64,000 bases of DNA from Acinetobacter courvalinii (lineage in GTDB: Bacteria; Pseudomonadota; Gammaproteobacteria; Pseudomonadales; Moraxellaceae): NCBI RefSeq assembly GCF_014635545.1, contig NZ_BMDA01000001.1:124001-188000 (forward strand), given 5' to 3'. Each line of letters opens with the position of its first letter. Position 1 is the stretch's first letter. Positions 1 through 8,034 of this stretch are shown in pieces. The notes beneath the pieces were generated by a model. It was not told the DNA's origin and did no database searches. It worked only from the letters and a program-made list of their open reading frames with translations. The position numbers and the translations under genes were made by a program.

Positions 1-649
1 AGGCTTCGCCGACCTGCCATTCGTGATCATGGGGGTGCTGGATATGTTTTTGATATTCGAGTTGTAGTGACTTGCTATCAGTTGATGAGATCAGCTTTAA
101 ATCCGTTAACGCTTGTTGGGGAGCTGGTATTGGATAACATTGTGGTAAAGCAGGCTGTAAACGCTGATAACAGGTCTTTTTAAAGGCGCCAAATACCTGA
201 TAAGGCAGATTGGACTGGTTGCGGATCGAGCCAACAGGAAACAAGGTACGATCATGAAAAAGGACCAGTTCCTTGTCTTGCTGATTTAAAAGTTTCTGTA
301 CAGCCTGATCGCGTTTTAATTCATTTACACCCAGTTCAACATTGGCATATACATGTTGAATCGGCAGTTGCTGTATGAGCGTTGCGAAATACTCAGGTAT
401 ATCTTTCCAGAGCGAAATGCTGTGAACCAGTAGTGGTATATTCAGACTTGCAAGTTGGTCTTTTAAGCTTTGCAGTTGTCTGAGATAAAAGTCAATTTTA
501 ATCGGGGCATCATCGTGTAATTGCCCCTGTTCAGGCGATAAAATCACAAGCGCGATGGTAGGGCCAGCCTGAGTCGCATGCCAGAGCGCAGCATGGTCCC
601 GAATTCTCAAGTCCTGACGAAACCAGACCAGTTGATAAGCAGTCGACAT
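1..649 (-). CDS. phrB: Deoxyribodipyrimidine photolyase (partial, N-terminal part)
   Basis: Light-driven repair of UV-induced cyclobutane pyrimidine dimers in the cytoplasm. Only the first 216 codons are present; the gene runs off the left edge. The protein starts MSTAYQLVWFRQDLRIRDH, the LVWFRxDLRxxD signature that opens the Rossmann-like antenna domain of class I photolyases and cryptochromes. About 200 residues of that domain follow. The FAD-binding domain that would separate a photolyase from a cryptochrome lies outside. It is transcribed leftwards like slyD, but a strong terminator separates the two, so it probably has its own promoter in 650-720. Family assignment is firm; the exact subtype is inferred. 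Confidence 0.88.
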   Translation of the reverse strand, partial: MSTAYQLVWFRQDLRIRDHAALWHATQAGPTIALVILSPEQGQLHDDAPIKIDFYLRQLQSLKDQLASLNIPLLVHSISLWKDIPEYFATLIQQLPIQHVYANVELGVNELKRDQAVQKLLNQQDKELVLFHDRTLFPVGSIRNQSNLPYQVFGAFKKTCYQRLQPALPQCYPIPAPQQALTDLKLISSTDSKSLQLEYQKHIQHPHDHEWQVGEA

Positions 650-720
650 AATTCTGTTTATTTTAAAGAAATTGACATGACCATAAGCGATTTTCTGATT
701 TTATAAAAGTAGGGCCAATA

Positions 721-750
721 AAAAAGCAAAGCCGGAGCTTTGCTTTTTTT
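721..750 (-). terminator. Intrinsic terminator after slyD
   Basis: A perfect 10-bp stem (AAAGCAAAGC / GCTTTGCTTT) with a CGGA loop. T-runs flank it in both directions. On the minus strand it lies 20 bp past the slyD stop and would stop read-through into the photolyase gene. Confidence 0.85.
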
Positions 751-769
751 CATCTAATTCAAAAATGAA

Positions 770-1252
770 TTAGTGGTGGTGACCACCTGCACCGTGAACG
801 TGACCGTGATCTAATTCTTCTTGAGAAGCATCACGGATTTCAACGATTTCTACTTCGAAAGTAAGGTCTTGACCAGCAAGCGGGAAGTTTGCATCAACGA
901 TGATGTTGTCGCCTTCAATCGCTTTAACAGTTACGATTTGAACGCCGTCATCAGTTTGTGCTTGGAATTGCATACCAGGCTGGATGTTGTCCACGCCTTG
1001 GAACATTTGCGCCGGAACTTCTTGAACAAGTTCAGGGTTATATTCGCCATAACCTTCAGCAGCTGGAACGTTTACAGTGAATTTTTCGCCTACAGTTTTA
1101 CCTGTAAGTGCATTTTCTAAACCAGGAATGATGTTGCCCGCGCCGTGCAAATATGCAAGTGGTTCACCTTGAGATTGATCAAGTGTTTCACCCTCAGCGT
1201 TTGTTAAAGTGTAGTGGAATGAAACCACGTGGTTATTTGCAATAGCAGTCAT
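770..1252 (-). CDS. slyD: FKBP-type peptidyl-prolyl cis-trans isomerase, SlyD-like
   Basis: Cytoplasmic prolyl isomerase and chaperone of 160 residues. The N-terminal FKBP half (VSFHYTLTNAEGETLDQS, then GAGNIIPGLENAL) is interrupted by the insert-in-flap chaperone domain (about residues 65-130), the SlyD/FkpA-b arrangement. The C-terminus is a short His-rich tail (HGHVHGAGGHHH), much shorter than the roughly 50-residue metal-binding tail of E. coli SlyD. Nickel or zinc binding is therefore plausible but probably weaker. It appears monocistronic, with a terminator downstream. The family is certain; the role in metal delivery is inferred. Confidence 0.93.
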   Translation of the reverse strand: MTAIANNHVVSFHYTLTNAEGETLDQSQGEPLAYLHGAGNIIPGLENALTGKTVGEKFTVNVPAAEGYGEYNPELVQEVPAQMFQGVDNIQPGMQFQAQTDDGVQIVTVKAIEGDNIIVDANFPLAGQDLTFEVEIVEIRDASQEELDHGHVHGAGGHHH

Positions 1253-1377
1253 GTTTTAAATCCATGTCATCAATAGTTTTAACTGTATATCATAAAGTGA
1301 AAAACAGCTTTTGTTGACTATTTTCCACTTTTTGAAACGATTTAGTTAAATATTGAGACGAAATATCAAATTTCAAC

Positions 1378-2664
1378 TCAATACAGTTTAATTTTTGGAC
1401 GGACACGACGCGTCAGGAAATCTTTCATAGTCAGCATGCCCGCTTGGGTATAACCATGAATATTGGCCTGATGCATCCGATAAAGTGAAACATACATGGT
1501 TTTGGCAATGAAACCTTGTACGCTGACATCACCTAACAATTCTCCTACCGCCTGATTACGACTCAGTGAAACCAGTGAACCTTTGTCATTAAAGGTAAAC
1601 ATCGGTTGTGGAGAACCGGATAAACGTGCAGCCATTGCCTCGACGAGGAAGGTTGCTTGCTGACTCGCTACCTGTGCACGCGGGCCTAACGGCGGCTGCC
1701 GTGCATCTAACTGACAATTTGCACAATCGCCAAACGCAAATACATTCGGATCAGAATAAGTTTGCAGGGTGGCGTACACCATCAGGCGATTGATCTTGTC
1801 CCGTTTAAAATCAGTCAAAGACTCGAGTACTTTCGGCGCTTTGACACCTGCGGCCCACACCGTAATATCGGAGTGAATGACATTACCATTACTGAAGTAG
1901 ACCTGGGTTTCTTCGACTTTCTGGACTTTATGTTGAGTCAGAATCTCAATCCCCATTTTCTTGAGCTGCTTGGCACTATGCGCTGCCGTTTTTTCATTCA
2001 GGGCAGGCAAGATACGGTCAGAGGCTTCAATGAGGGTAATTTTGACTTGCTTCGGATTAATTTTCTTTAATCCATAGCGATAGAAGTTCTTGGTGGTTTC
2101 AATCAGTTCTGCGGCCAGTTCCACCCCCGTTGCGCCGGCACCGACGATGCCTATATTCAAGGCCCGTTCATTTGACTGATTCTGCGCCTCGATATAGAGG
2201 TGAAATAAATCCTGCTGGAAAATATCGGCTTGTTGACGGCTATCCAGAAAATGACAGTGTTCACGTACACCTGCGGTACCAAAGTCATTGGACACAGAAC
2301 CGACTGCCAAGACGAGCGTGTCGTAGCTGAGGGTTTGAATCAGCGGCGTATGTTCTTTAGAAAGCTGCGGGGGAGAAAGGGTAATTTGTTTTTGATCTTT
2401 ATTCACATCAACAAGTGTGCCGAGCACGAACTCAAAATGATGTTTTTCTGCATGGGCAAAATAATTGGTTTGTTCTTCGTGAGGGTTTAGCGAGCCAGCT
2501 GCAATTTCGTGGAGGAGCGGTTTCCATATGTGTGTGAGATTTTGATCGACTAGGGTAATTTTGGCTTTCTCTCGTCTGCCAAAACGTTCACCTAACTGTG
2601 TCGCAAGTTCCAAACCACCTGCGCCACCGCCCACAATCACGATATGATGTAAGGTTTTGCTCAT
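1378..2664 (-). CDS. ndh: Type II NADH:quinone oxidoreductase (NDH-2)
   Basis: Single-subunit, non-proton-pumping NADH dehydrogenase that passes electrons to quinone at the inner face of the membrane. It has 428 residues, normal for the family. An N-terminal FAD dinucleotide fold (IVGGGAGGLELA, about residues 9-20) is followed by a second GxGxxG fold for NAD(P)H (GIVGAGATGVELAAEL, about 172-187). The FAD-contacting FAFGDCANC segment and the PLGPRAQVASQQA quinone-site stretch are near 310-335. No transmembrane helix is evident; the C-terminal part probably binds the membrane peripherally. It lies downstream of dacC in the same direction, but a hairpin sits in the gap. Confidence 0.93.
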   Translation of the reverse strand: MSKTLHHIVIVGGGAGGLELATQLGERFGRREKAKITLVDQNLTHIWKPLLHEIAAGSLNPHEEQTNYFAHAEKHHFEFVLGTLVDVNKDQKQITLSPPQLSKEHTPLIQTLSYDTLVLAVGSVSNDFGTAGVREHCHFLDSRQQADIFQQDLFHLYIEAQNQSNERALNIGIVGAGATGVELAAELIETTKNFYRYGLKKINPKQVKITLIEASDRILPALNEKTAAHSAKQLKKMGIEILTQHKVQKVEETQVYFSNGNVIHSDITVWAAGVKAPKVLESLTDFKRDKINRLMVYATLQTYSDPNVFAFGDCANCQLDARQPPLGPRAQVASQQATFLVEAMAARLSGSPQPMFTFNDKGSLVSLSRNQAVGELLGDVSVQGFIAKTMYVSLYRMHQANIHGYTQAGMLTMKDFLTRRVRPKIKLY

Positions 2665-2686
2665 GATTAACCTAATTATTTTTGTG

Positions 2687-2717
2687 AAAGGATGGCTGGA
2701 TTATGCCATCCTTTTTT
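2687..2717. terminator. Hairpin between dacC and ndh
   Basis: Ten-bp stem AAAGGATGGC / GCCATCCTTT with an 8-nt loop. The strong T-run is on the plus strand, where no gene precedes it. On the minus strand, the direction of dacC, only a short T stretch follows. It may only partly stop dacC transcripts. Confidence 0.55.
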
Positions 2718-2757
2718 CAATAATGTATGTTTAATCTTGATAAAAAAAGTTGGTTTT

Positions 2758-4083
2758 TTACCCTTGATTTAAAGGATAAAGTTTGGCAGTTTTGCTATCG
2801 CTGGTCGAAAAGAATGAAAACAGGTTAGAGAACCAGAGCATAATTTTCTGAAAAATATTGGCTTCTTCAATCTGCACATCATTTTCAATCTGTAAGCTGC
2901 GAATCAACTGGTTATTCTGGTAAATTGAAACCGTCGCCAGATTCATGGCCTGCGTCAAAGGTGCAGTCAAGTGCTGTTCATTCAATTCAATATTGATACG
3001 GGTATTGGTGGTTTGTAGCGGTTCAACCGTCGTCACTTGCTGATTGGCATCGGTTAGATGAATGCGTTGGGTGAGTAGATCAAAAGTATTTAAGTCGATA
3101 GGTGTTGCCTGACCGTATAACGATGTGGTGACGATAGTCGGTTGCTGCGTTTCGACCTTAAACATTTTCAAGGTTGATTTAATCACAGGCAATTCTGCAA
3201 TCAGTTTTTGTTTTGGAATGACTTCCTCATCACGGGTATAGGTATAGGTCAGGTTCATTAACTTATGCGCTACTTCCGCGCGTTTGACTGCACTTGGCGT
3301 TCCCAGTACCACCACAATCAGACGACGTTTATCAACATGCGGATTAAATGTTGGACGTTCTGCTGTCAGGGCAAGGTTATAACCTGCCGCTTTGGTATAA
3401 CCTGTTTTAAGACCATCTGAGGTAGGGTCCATTTTCAGGGCAAGGTTAGTGGCATGGTGAAAACGTTGATTGTAGCTAAAGCTCGGCATTTTAGAATAAT
3501 ACAGATATTCAGGCGTTTCTTTCACAATGGCCTTGGCTAACAGGCTGAGGTCAGCTGCTGTTGAATAATGATCGGTCATGGTGATCCCAGCTGGATTGCT
3601 GAAATGGGTATCCTTCATGCCCAATGCCTGGGCTTCCTGATTCATCCGCGCGACGAATTGTGGCACGCTGCCAGAAATTTTTTCAGCAAGCGTTACCGCA
3701 GCATCATTGGCAGACATCACGATCAGACCTGCTAAAAGCTGATCAACAGAAATCTGTTCACCTGCTTTTAGATACATTTGTGATTCATCCCACATCACCG
3801 TACTCACCACAGGGGTTGCAGTCAGAACGTCTTCTTTACGTAATTTACCAGCCTCAATATCTTTTAACGCGATATAAGCCACCATCATTTTGGTGAGTGA
3901 AGCTGGGGCGCGTTGAACATGGCTGTTGTGTTCAGCAATGATTTGTCCAGATTGGGCATCGATGATGGACCATGCTTCAGCCTCAACTGTTTCAGGTGCA
4001 ATGTTAAGCAAGTTTGCATGGGCGAGATTTGCACAGATGAGACTGAACAACGTAAAGAGAGAGAGGAGAAATTTCACGTGCAT
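2758..4083 (-). CDS. dacC: D-alanyl-D-alanine carboxypeptidase (PBP5/6 family)
   Basis: Periplasmic low-molecular-mass penicillin-binding protein that trims the terminal D-Ala of peptidoglycan pentapeptides. A Sec signal peptide spans about residues 1-23 (FLLSLFTLFSLICANLAHA). The three serine-carboxypeptidase motifs are visible: SLTK (about 62-65), SAN (about 124-126) and KTG (about 226-228). A PBP5 C-terminal beta domain follows. The end has a hydrophobic/aromatic stretch (FQKIMLWFSNLFSFFS) that fits the usual amphipathic membrane anchor, followed by a 15-residue tail. The length of 441 is slightly long for the family. Divergent from the M61 peptidase gene. Confidence 0.93.
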   Translation of the reverse strand: MHVKFLLSLFTLFSLICANLAHANLLNIAPETVEAEAWSIIDAQSGQIIAEHNSHVQRAPASLTKMMVAYIALKDIEAGKLRKEDVLTATPVVSTVMWDESQMYLKAGEQISVDQLLAGLIVMSANDAAVTLAEKISGSVPQFVARMNQEAQALGMKDTHFSNPAGITMTDHYSTAADLSLLAKAIVKETPEYLYYSKMPSFSYNQRFHHATNLALKMDPTSDGLKTGYTKAAGYNLALTAERPTFNPHVDKRRLIVVVLGTPSAVKRAEVAHKLMNLTYTYTRDEEVIPKQKLIAELPVIKSTLKMFKVETQQPTIVTTSLYGQATPIDLNTFDLLTQRIHLTDANQQVTTVEPLQTTNTRINIELNEQHLTAPLTQAMNLATVSIYQNNQLIRSLQIENDVQIEEANIFQKIMLWFSNLFSFFSTSDSKTAKLYPLNQG

Positions 4084-4247
4084 ACCTTGTATTGCCGATC
4101 CGGTGGCCTTAAATGTGAGAGGAGAATGCTATGACTTTTTTGTTGAAGAATCCAGCAACTTTTGCTGACAATTACGACATCTGCGCATGACTTTGTAAAA
4201 AAATGCTAAGCTGTGTGAAACCGTTCCTATTTTCATGATTAGAAATT

Positions 4248-5951
4248 ATGTTGCACTATCAAATTGAGTTCGACGATTATCGCCAACACCTGATTCATGT
4301 CACCCTACGTTTTCTTGCCAATCCTAATCAGGAGTTGTGGTTACCGACCTGGATCCCTGGCAGCTATCTGATTCGGGAGTTTTCCAAACATATTGAGTCG
4401 GTGAAAGCCTCTGATGAAGCTGGGCGTATACTGAATATTAAAAAAACTGAGAAAAATCGCTGGCGTTTATTCAATACCGATCATGAACTGATTACGGTTG
4501 AATATGATGTCTATGCTTATGATCTATCTGTGCGTGGTGCCTATGTCGATCAGAGCCGTTTGTACGTTAACCCTGCCTGTGTCTGTTTGGGCCTGCAAGA
4601 TCAGGAACAGGCAGCTTGTGAAGTTGAGGTTTTCCTACCGGATGAATTAAAACATTTTCAGCTTGCAACGGGGTTACCAAGCAAGAGTCTGGTCAAAGGG
4701 CGTTTTACCTTAAAAGCAGACAATTATGATCAATTGATTGATAGTCCATTTGAACTGGCAGAGCAGAGTCGTTTCAGCTTTGAAGCAAACGGGATTCCAC
4801 ATGAGTTTGTGATTTCAGGGAAACACACGACCAATATGGGCCGTTTAGAGGCGGATATTCAAAAGATCTGTCAGACTGAAATTGATATGTTTGGTTCAGC
4901 GCCCTTCCAGAACTATACTTTTATGACCATGGCAACGGGCAATAGTTATGGTGGTCTGGAACATTGTAATAGCACCAGCTTGATTACACCGCGCGACGAT
5001 TTACCCAAAGCAGATGAAGCCGAAGAACCTTCTAAAGATTATCAACGCTTCTTGGGTTTATGTAGCCATGAGTATTTCCATTCCTGGTTAGTTAAATTTA
5101 TTCGCCCTGAAAACTTTGCCAATTATGATCTACATAAAGAGGGCTATACCAGTTTATTGTGGATATTTGAGGGCTTTACCTCTTATTATGATGACCTGAT
5201 TTTATTGCGTAGCGGTGTGATTTCGCAGCAGTCTTATCTGGAGCTGTTAAAAGCACAGCTGGATCGTTATTTGCAGAATCCGGGCCGCTTGATTCAATCG
5301 GTTTCAGAGTCAAGTTTTGATGCGTGGATCAAGTTCTATCGTCAGGATGAAAACTCCAATAATGCAGGCACCAGTTACTATAACAAAGGCAGTTTAGTGG
5401 CACTTTGTCTAGATTTAGGCTTACGATTGCGTGGTTCAAATCTGGATGCATTAATGCGCCGTTTATACGAAAATACCCAACAGGGTATTCAGGTCAATGA
5501 ACGCACCATTTTTGAATTATGTCATGAGTTGACAGGCGATAACTGGATTGAGCAAATCAATCACTTGATCAATACCACCGATGAATTACCACTGGATCAG
5601 TTGTTCCCAGAGTTCGGATTGAGTTATACGCTTAAACATGACAAGGCCTTGGCTTTTGGCTTGAAAGTGGTAGATAAAGCGGAAGGCGTGGTGGTACAGC
5701 AAGTGCGTCGTGATAGCGCAGCTGCTCAAGCGGGTTTATCTGCCAATGATGTGATCCTTGCCATTGATGGCGTTAAGGCTTCCGAGAAGCTGTTAGCCAA
5801 GTATGCGAAACAACAAGGCACATTTACGGTTTATGCCTTCCGTCGTGATGAGCTTTTGCAAGTTGAACTGCAAGCGGGTGAAAGTGAATTGACCACGGTT
5901 GAATTAAAAGTTGAAGACCAGCAAAAAGTTGATCGCTGGTTGAAGGGATAA
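4248..5951 (+). CDS. M61 family metallopeptidase with PDZ domain
   Basis: Zinc aminopeptidase of the glycyl aminopeptidase family, 567 residues. The N-terminal M61 beta domain (about 1-170) is followed by the catalytic domain with HEYFH (H274, E275, H278). A downstream EGFTSYYDDL segment should supply the third zinc ligand. A PDZ domain closes the protein (about 470-530; QQVRRDSAAAQAGLSANDVI is the ligand-groove region). No signal peptide is visible, so it is predicted to be cytoplasmic. It ends at a bidirectional terminator shared with the convergent HIU hydrolase gene. The family is firm; the physiological substrate is not known from sequence. Confidence 0.9.
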   Translation: MLHYQIEFDDYRQHLIHVTLRFLANPNQELWLPTWIPGSYLIREFSKHIESVKASDEAGRILNIKKTEKNRWRLFNTDHELITVEYDVYAYDLSVRGAYVDQSRLYVNPACVCLGLQDQEQAACEVEVFLPDELKHFQLATGLPSKSLVKGRFTLKADNYDQLIDSPFELAEQSRFSFEANGIPHEFVISGKHTTNMGRLEADIQKICQTEIDMFGSAPFQNYTFMTMATGNSYGGLEHCNSTSLITPRDDLPKADEAEEPSKDYQRFLGLCSHEYFHSWLVKFIRPENFANYDLHKEGYTSLLWIFEGFTSYYDDLILLRSGVISQQSYLELLKAQLDRYLQNPGRLIQSVSESSFDAWIKFYRQDENSNNAGTSYYNKGSLVALCLDLGLRLRGSNLDALMRRLYENTQQGIQVNERTIFELCHELTGDNWIEQINHLINTTDELPLDQLFPEFGLSYTLKHDKALAFGLKVVDKAEGVVVQQVRRDSAAAQAGLSANDVILAIDGVKASEKLLAKYAKQQGTFTVYAFRRDELLQVELQAGESELTTVELKVEDQQKVDRWLKG

Positions 5952-5958
5952 GACTCGT

Positions 5959-5987
5959 TAAAAAGGACGCGACTAGCGTCCTTTTTA
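5959..5987. terminator. Bidirectional terminator
   Basis: Perfect 11-bp stem AAAAAGGACGC / GCGTCCTTTTT with a GACTA loop. It lies between the convergent M61 peptidase and hydroxyisourate hydrolase genes and abuts the stop codon of the latter. Confidence 0.9.
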
Positions 5988-6389
5988 TTAGCTGCCCCGA
6001 TAAGTCGAATACCCGTAGGGGCTGAGCAGTAATGGAATGTGATAGTGCGGTAAACTGCCGTCAACTTCAAAAATAACCGGAATTTCAGGAAAAAAACTGC
6101 TTTGCTGTTGGGCTTTATACCAGTCACCTGTTTTAAACGTCACTTTATAAATACCCGACTTTAACTGTCGCTGTGCCGGATAAAGCGCAGTAATTCGTCC
6201 ATTCTGATCAGTTTTGGCCTGATTGATTTCGATCCACTGGTTTTTTTGTTGGGTTTCGAGCACAACGGTGACATCAGCAGCAGGTAGACCATTCTGCTGG
6301 TTGAGCACATGCACACTCAATGGGTTTGTCGCTGCGTACAAGCTGCTTGAAGCCGAGAGAGCAGCGATGGCGAATAGATTTTTATACAT
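5988..6389 (-). CDS. 5-hydroxyisourate hydrolase / transthyretin-like protein, secreted
   Basis: Transthyretin-related protein that hydrolyses 5-hydroxyisourate in urate degradation. I start it at [20 protein letters not shown], giving 133 residues with a clear Sec signal peptide; a longer reading to 6482 adds a non-signal leader. The mature part begins [19 protein letters not shown] and ends with the family's C-terminal YRGS tetrapeptide, so the catalytic tail is intact. The signal peptide suggests a periplasmic form. No other uricase-pathway gene is nearby. A 10-bp inverted repeat lies 36-70 bp upstream. Family certain; periplasmic location inferred. Confidence 0.88.
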   Translation of the reverse strand: MYKNLFAIAALSASSSLYAATNPLSVHVLNQQNGLPAADVTVVLETQQKNQWIEINQAKTDQNGRITALYPAQRQLKSGIYKVTFKTGDWYKAQQQSSFFPEIPVIFEVDGSLPHYHIPLLLSPYGYSTYRGS

Positions 6390-6424
6390 CGCAATATTCC
6401 ATCTTAGTTGATCAATGTTTTGGT

Positions 6425-6459
6425 ATGTATTGCCGTCAGTGGTTATGAAGGCAATACAT
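6425..6459. repeat. 10-bp inverted repeat upstream of the HIU hydrolase gene
   Basis: ATGTATTGCC at 6425-6434 and its exact reverse complement GGCAATACAT at 6450-6459, separated by 15 nt. It sits just upstream of the hydrolase gene on the minus strand, and no T-run follows. A regulator-binding site or a 5' leader hairpin is possible. Confidence 0.5.
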
Positions 6460-6472
6460 GCGGTATAAACGC

Positions 6473-6496
6473 AAAACAGCACTGTTGATCAGTGCC
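6473..6496 (-). terminator. Terminator after the outer-membrane barrel gene
   Basis: Stem GCACTG / CAGTGC (6-bp arms, 5-nt loop), followed on the minus strand by TGTTTTG. It lies just past the barrel-protein stop codon. Modest strength. Confidence 0.5.
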
Positions 6497-6504
6497 CTTA
6501 AACT

Positions 6505-7197
6505 TTAGAATGCGTATCTGGCACCGAGATAGAACTCACTTGAATAAAGATGGGCTTTCATCTGTTCATCTTGCAAGTTGCGTGCATTGGTGAAGTTATT
6601 CAGACCGCTATCAGCTTTGCCCAAGTCGACATAACGGTAGCCCAAGTCCAGCTTAAGGTTGTCAATTGCTTGATAACTTGCACCCGCACCTATGCTATAC
6701 ACCAGTTGGGTTTCGGTATTGGAAAGATATTGGCGAGAGGAATTACCTTGCCAGCCTGAAGATTCGGTACGGGCAACCCCTAATCCCAGATTGCCGTATA
6801 CAGCGACATTTTGCATGACTTCAAAATCTCGATAAGCATTCAGCATCAGCCGTTGCGTCTCGACTTTATGATGGTTGAGACTGCTTGGAAAGTTAGTTGA
6901 ACCGCTGGTAAATTCTGCATCATTTTTAAAGGTATATTCTCCTTCGGTACGCCAGCCATTGCCAAAGTCATAACCGAACCCTAGTGATGCATTGGTTAAA
7001 TCTTTTTGATCGTCACCTGCAACAAATTTGCCAATCCCCGGGCGTAAGCTGGTTTCCATATTGTCCGCTTTGAGTTGGGCTGCTGCGACTTTTGCAGAGA
7101 GATAATAGCCAGAAAGCGCTGTATCTTGCGCATAGCTGAATGATGCGGTCATCAATAATACAGAACCCAAAGTGAAGCGTATAAATTGCTTGTCCAT
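6505..7197 (-). CDS. Small outer-membrane beta-barrel protein (opacity/OmpW-like)
   Basis: 230-residue outer-membrane protein, started at MDKQFIRFTLGSVLLMTASFSYAQ. That gives a typical signal peptide cleaved after SYA and a GGAAAA-like ribosome site; an upstream in-frame ATG at 7218 is possible. The mature part alternates polar and aromatic residues in eight-strand style (GYYLSAKVAAAQL, SLGFGYDFGNGWRTEGEYTF, YGNLGLGVA, VYSIGAGASYQ, LDLGYRYVDLG) and ends in the barrel signature YLGARYAF with terminal Phe. It is divergent from a copper-type regulator gene across 150 bp, so shared control is possible. Ligand unknown. Confidence 0.82.
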   Translation of the reverse strand: MDKQFIRFTLGSVLLMTASFSYAQDTALSGYYLSAKVAAAQLKADNMETSLRPGIGKFVAGDDQKDLTNASLGFGYDFGNGWRTEGEYTFKNDAEFTSGSTNFPSSLNHHKVETQRLMLNAYRDFEVMQNVAVYGNLGLGVARTESSGWQGNSSRQYLSNTETQLVYSIGAGASYQAIDNLKLDLGYRYVDLGKADSGLNNFTNARNLQDEQMKAHLYSSEFYLGARYAF

Positions 7198-7297
7198 ATA
7201 CAATTTTCCAAAATTCATGAAGACGTGTTGGGCGATAAAAATCTTTATTTCCTCAGTACATGCTAGGAAAAAATGCATGGGACCATGATGACAATTG

Positions 7298-7315
7298 GAT
7301 TACCGATTTGTAATC
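7298..7315. promoter_or_regulatory. cop-box-like palindrome
   Basis: GATTACCGATTTGTAATC: perfect GATTAC / GTAATC arms around 6 nt, between the divergent barrel gene and the response regulator gene, 33 bp before the latter. The TTAC-n5-TGTAAT core resembles the cop box bound by CopR/CusR-type regulators. Inferred autoregulatory site. Confidence 0.55.
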
Positions 7316-7347
7316 TTTGCGCTGAATAAAAAAGGTTAAGATGTGGG

Positions 7348-8034
7348 ATGCATATTTTAATTGTTGAAGATGAATCCAAGATTGCGCAGTTTCTGGCAAA
7401 AGGATTAAATGAATCAGGCTACACCAGTGCGATTGCGAAAGATGGCATGGCCGCTTTGTCACGCTTGCAAGAAGAAGCATTTGATTTATTAATTCTGGAT
7501 GTGATGTTGCCGAAACTGGATGGCTGGCAAGTGTTGCAGACGCTCCGTACATTTTCAAAAATCCCTGTACTCATGCTCACGGCGAAAGATCAGGTCATGG
7601 ATCGGGTCAAAGGTCTGGAACTGGGGGCGGATGACTATCTGGTTAAGCCATTTTCATATATCGAATTATTGGCACGCATCAAAAGTTTATTACGGCGTGT
7701 TCCCAAGGTTGAACAAGAAATTTATAGCATTGCCAATCTCAGCTTAAACCGTTTAAGTCGGGAAGTGCATCGTGCAGAGAGCAAAATCGATTTAACCGCC
7801 AAAGAGTTTGTGCTGTTGCAATTATTGCTACAGCATCGCGGTGAAGTGCTCACACGAACACAAATTGCCTCTATGGTCTGGAATATCAACTTTGATACTG
7901 ACACTAATGTGGTCGATGTGGCGATACGTCGTCTACGCGCAAAGATTGATGACCATTTTTCTCCCAAGCTGATTTATACGGTGAGAGGAATGGGCTATAA
8001 AATCGATTTAAAAGAAGACCATGACGATGAATAG
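7348..8034 (+). CDS. cusR: OmpR-family response regulator, heavy-metal (copper) type
   Basis: DNA-binding response regulator of 228 residues. The receiver domain has the acidic pocket (EDE, residues 7-9), phospho-acceptor Asp51 in LLILDVMLP, Thr79 and Lys100. A winged-helix DNA-binding domain follows (about 125-222, ending LIYTVRGMGYKI). The receiver resembles CusR/CopR proteins. It overlaps the sensor kinase gene by 14 bp, which indicates translational coupling. No efflux, oxidase or chaperone target genes are adjacent; the only neighbour that could share the promoter is the divergent barrel gene. The two-component role is certain; copper or silver sensing is inferred. Confidence 0.88.
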   Translation: MHILIVEDESKIAQFLAKGLNESGYTSAIAKDGMAALSRLQEEAFDLLILDVMLPKLDGWQVLQTLRTFSKIPVLMLTAKDQVMDRVKGLELGADDYLVKPFSYIELLARIKSLLRRVPKVEQEIYSIANLSLNRLSREVHRAESKIDLTAKEFVLLQLLLQHRGEVLTRTQIASMVWNINFDTDTNVVDVAIRRLRAKIDDHFSPKLIYTVRGMGYKIDLKEDHDDE

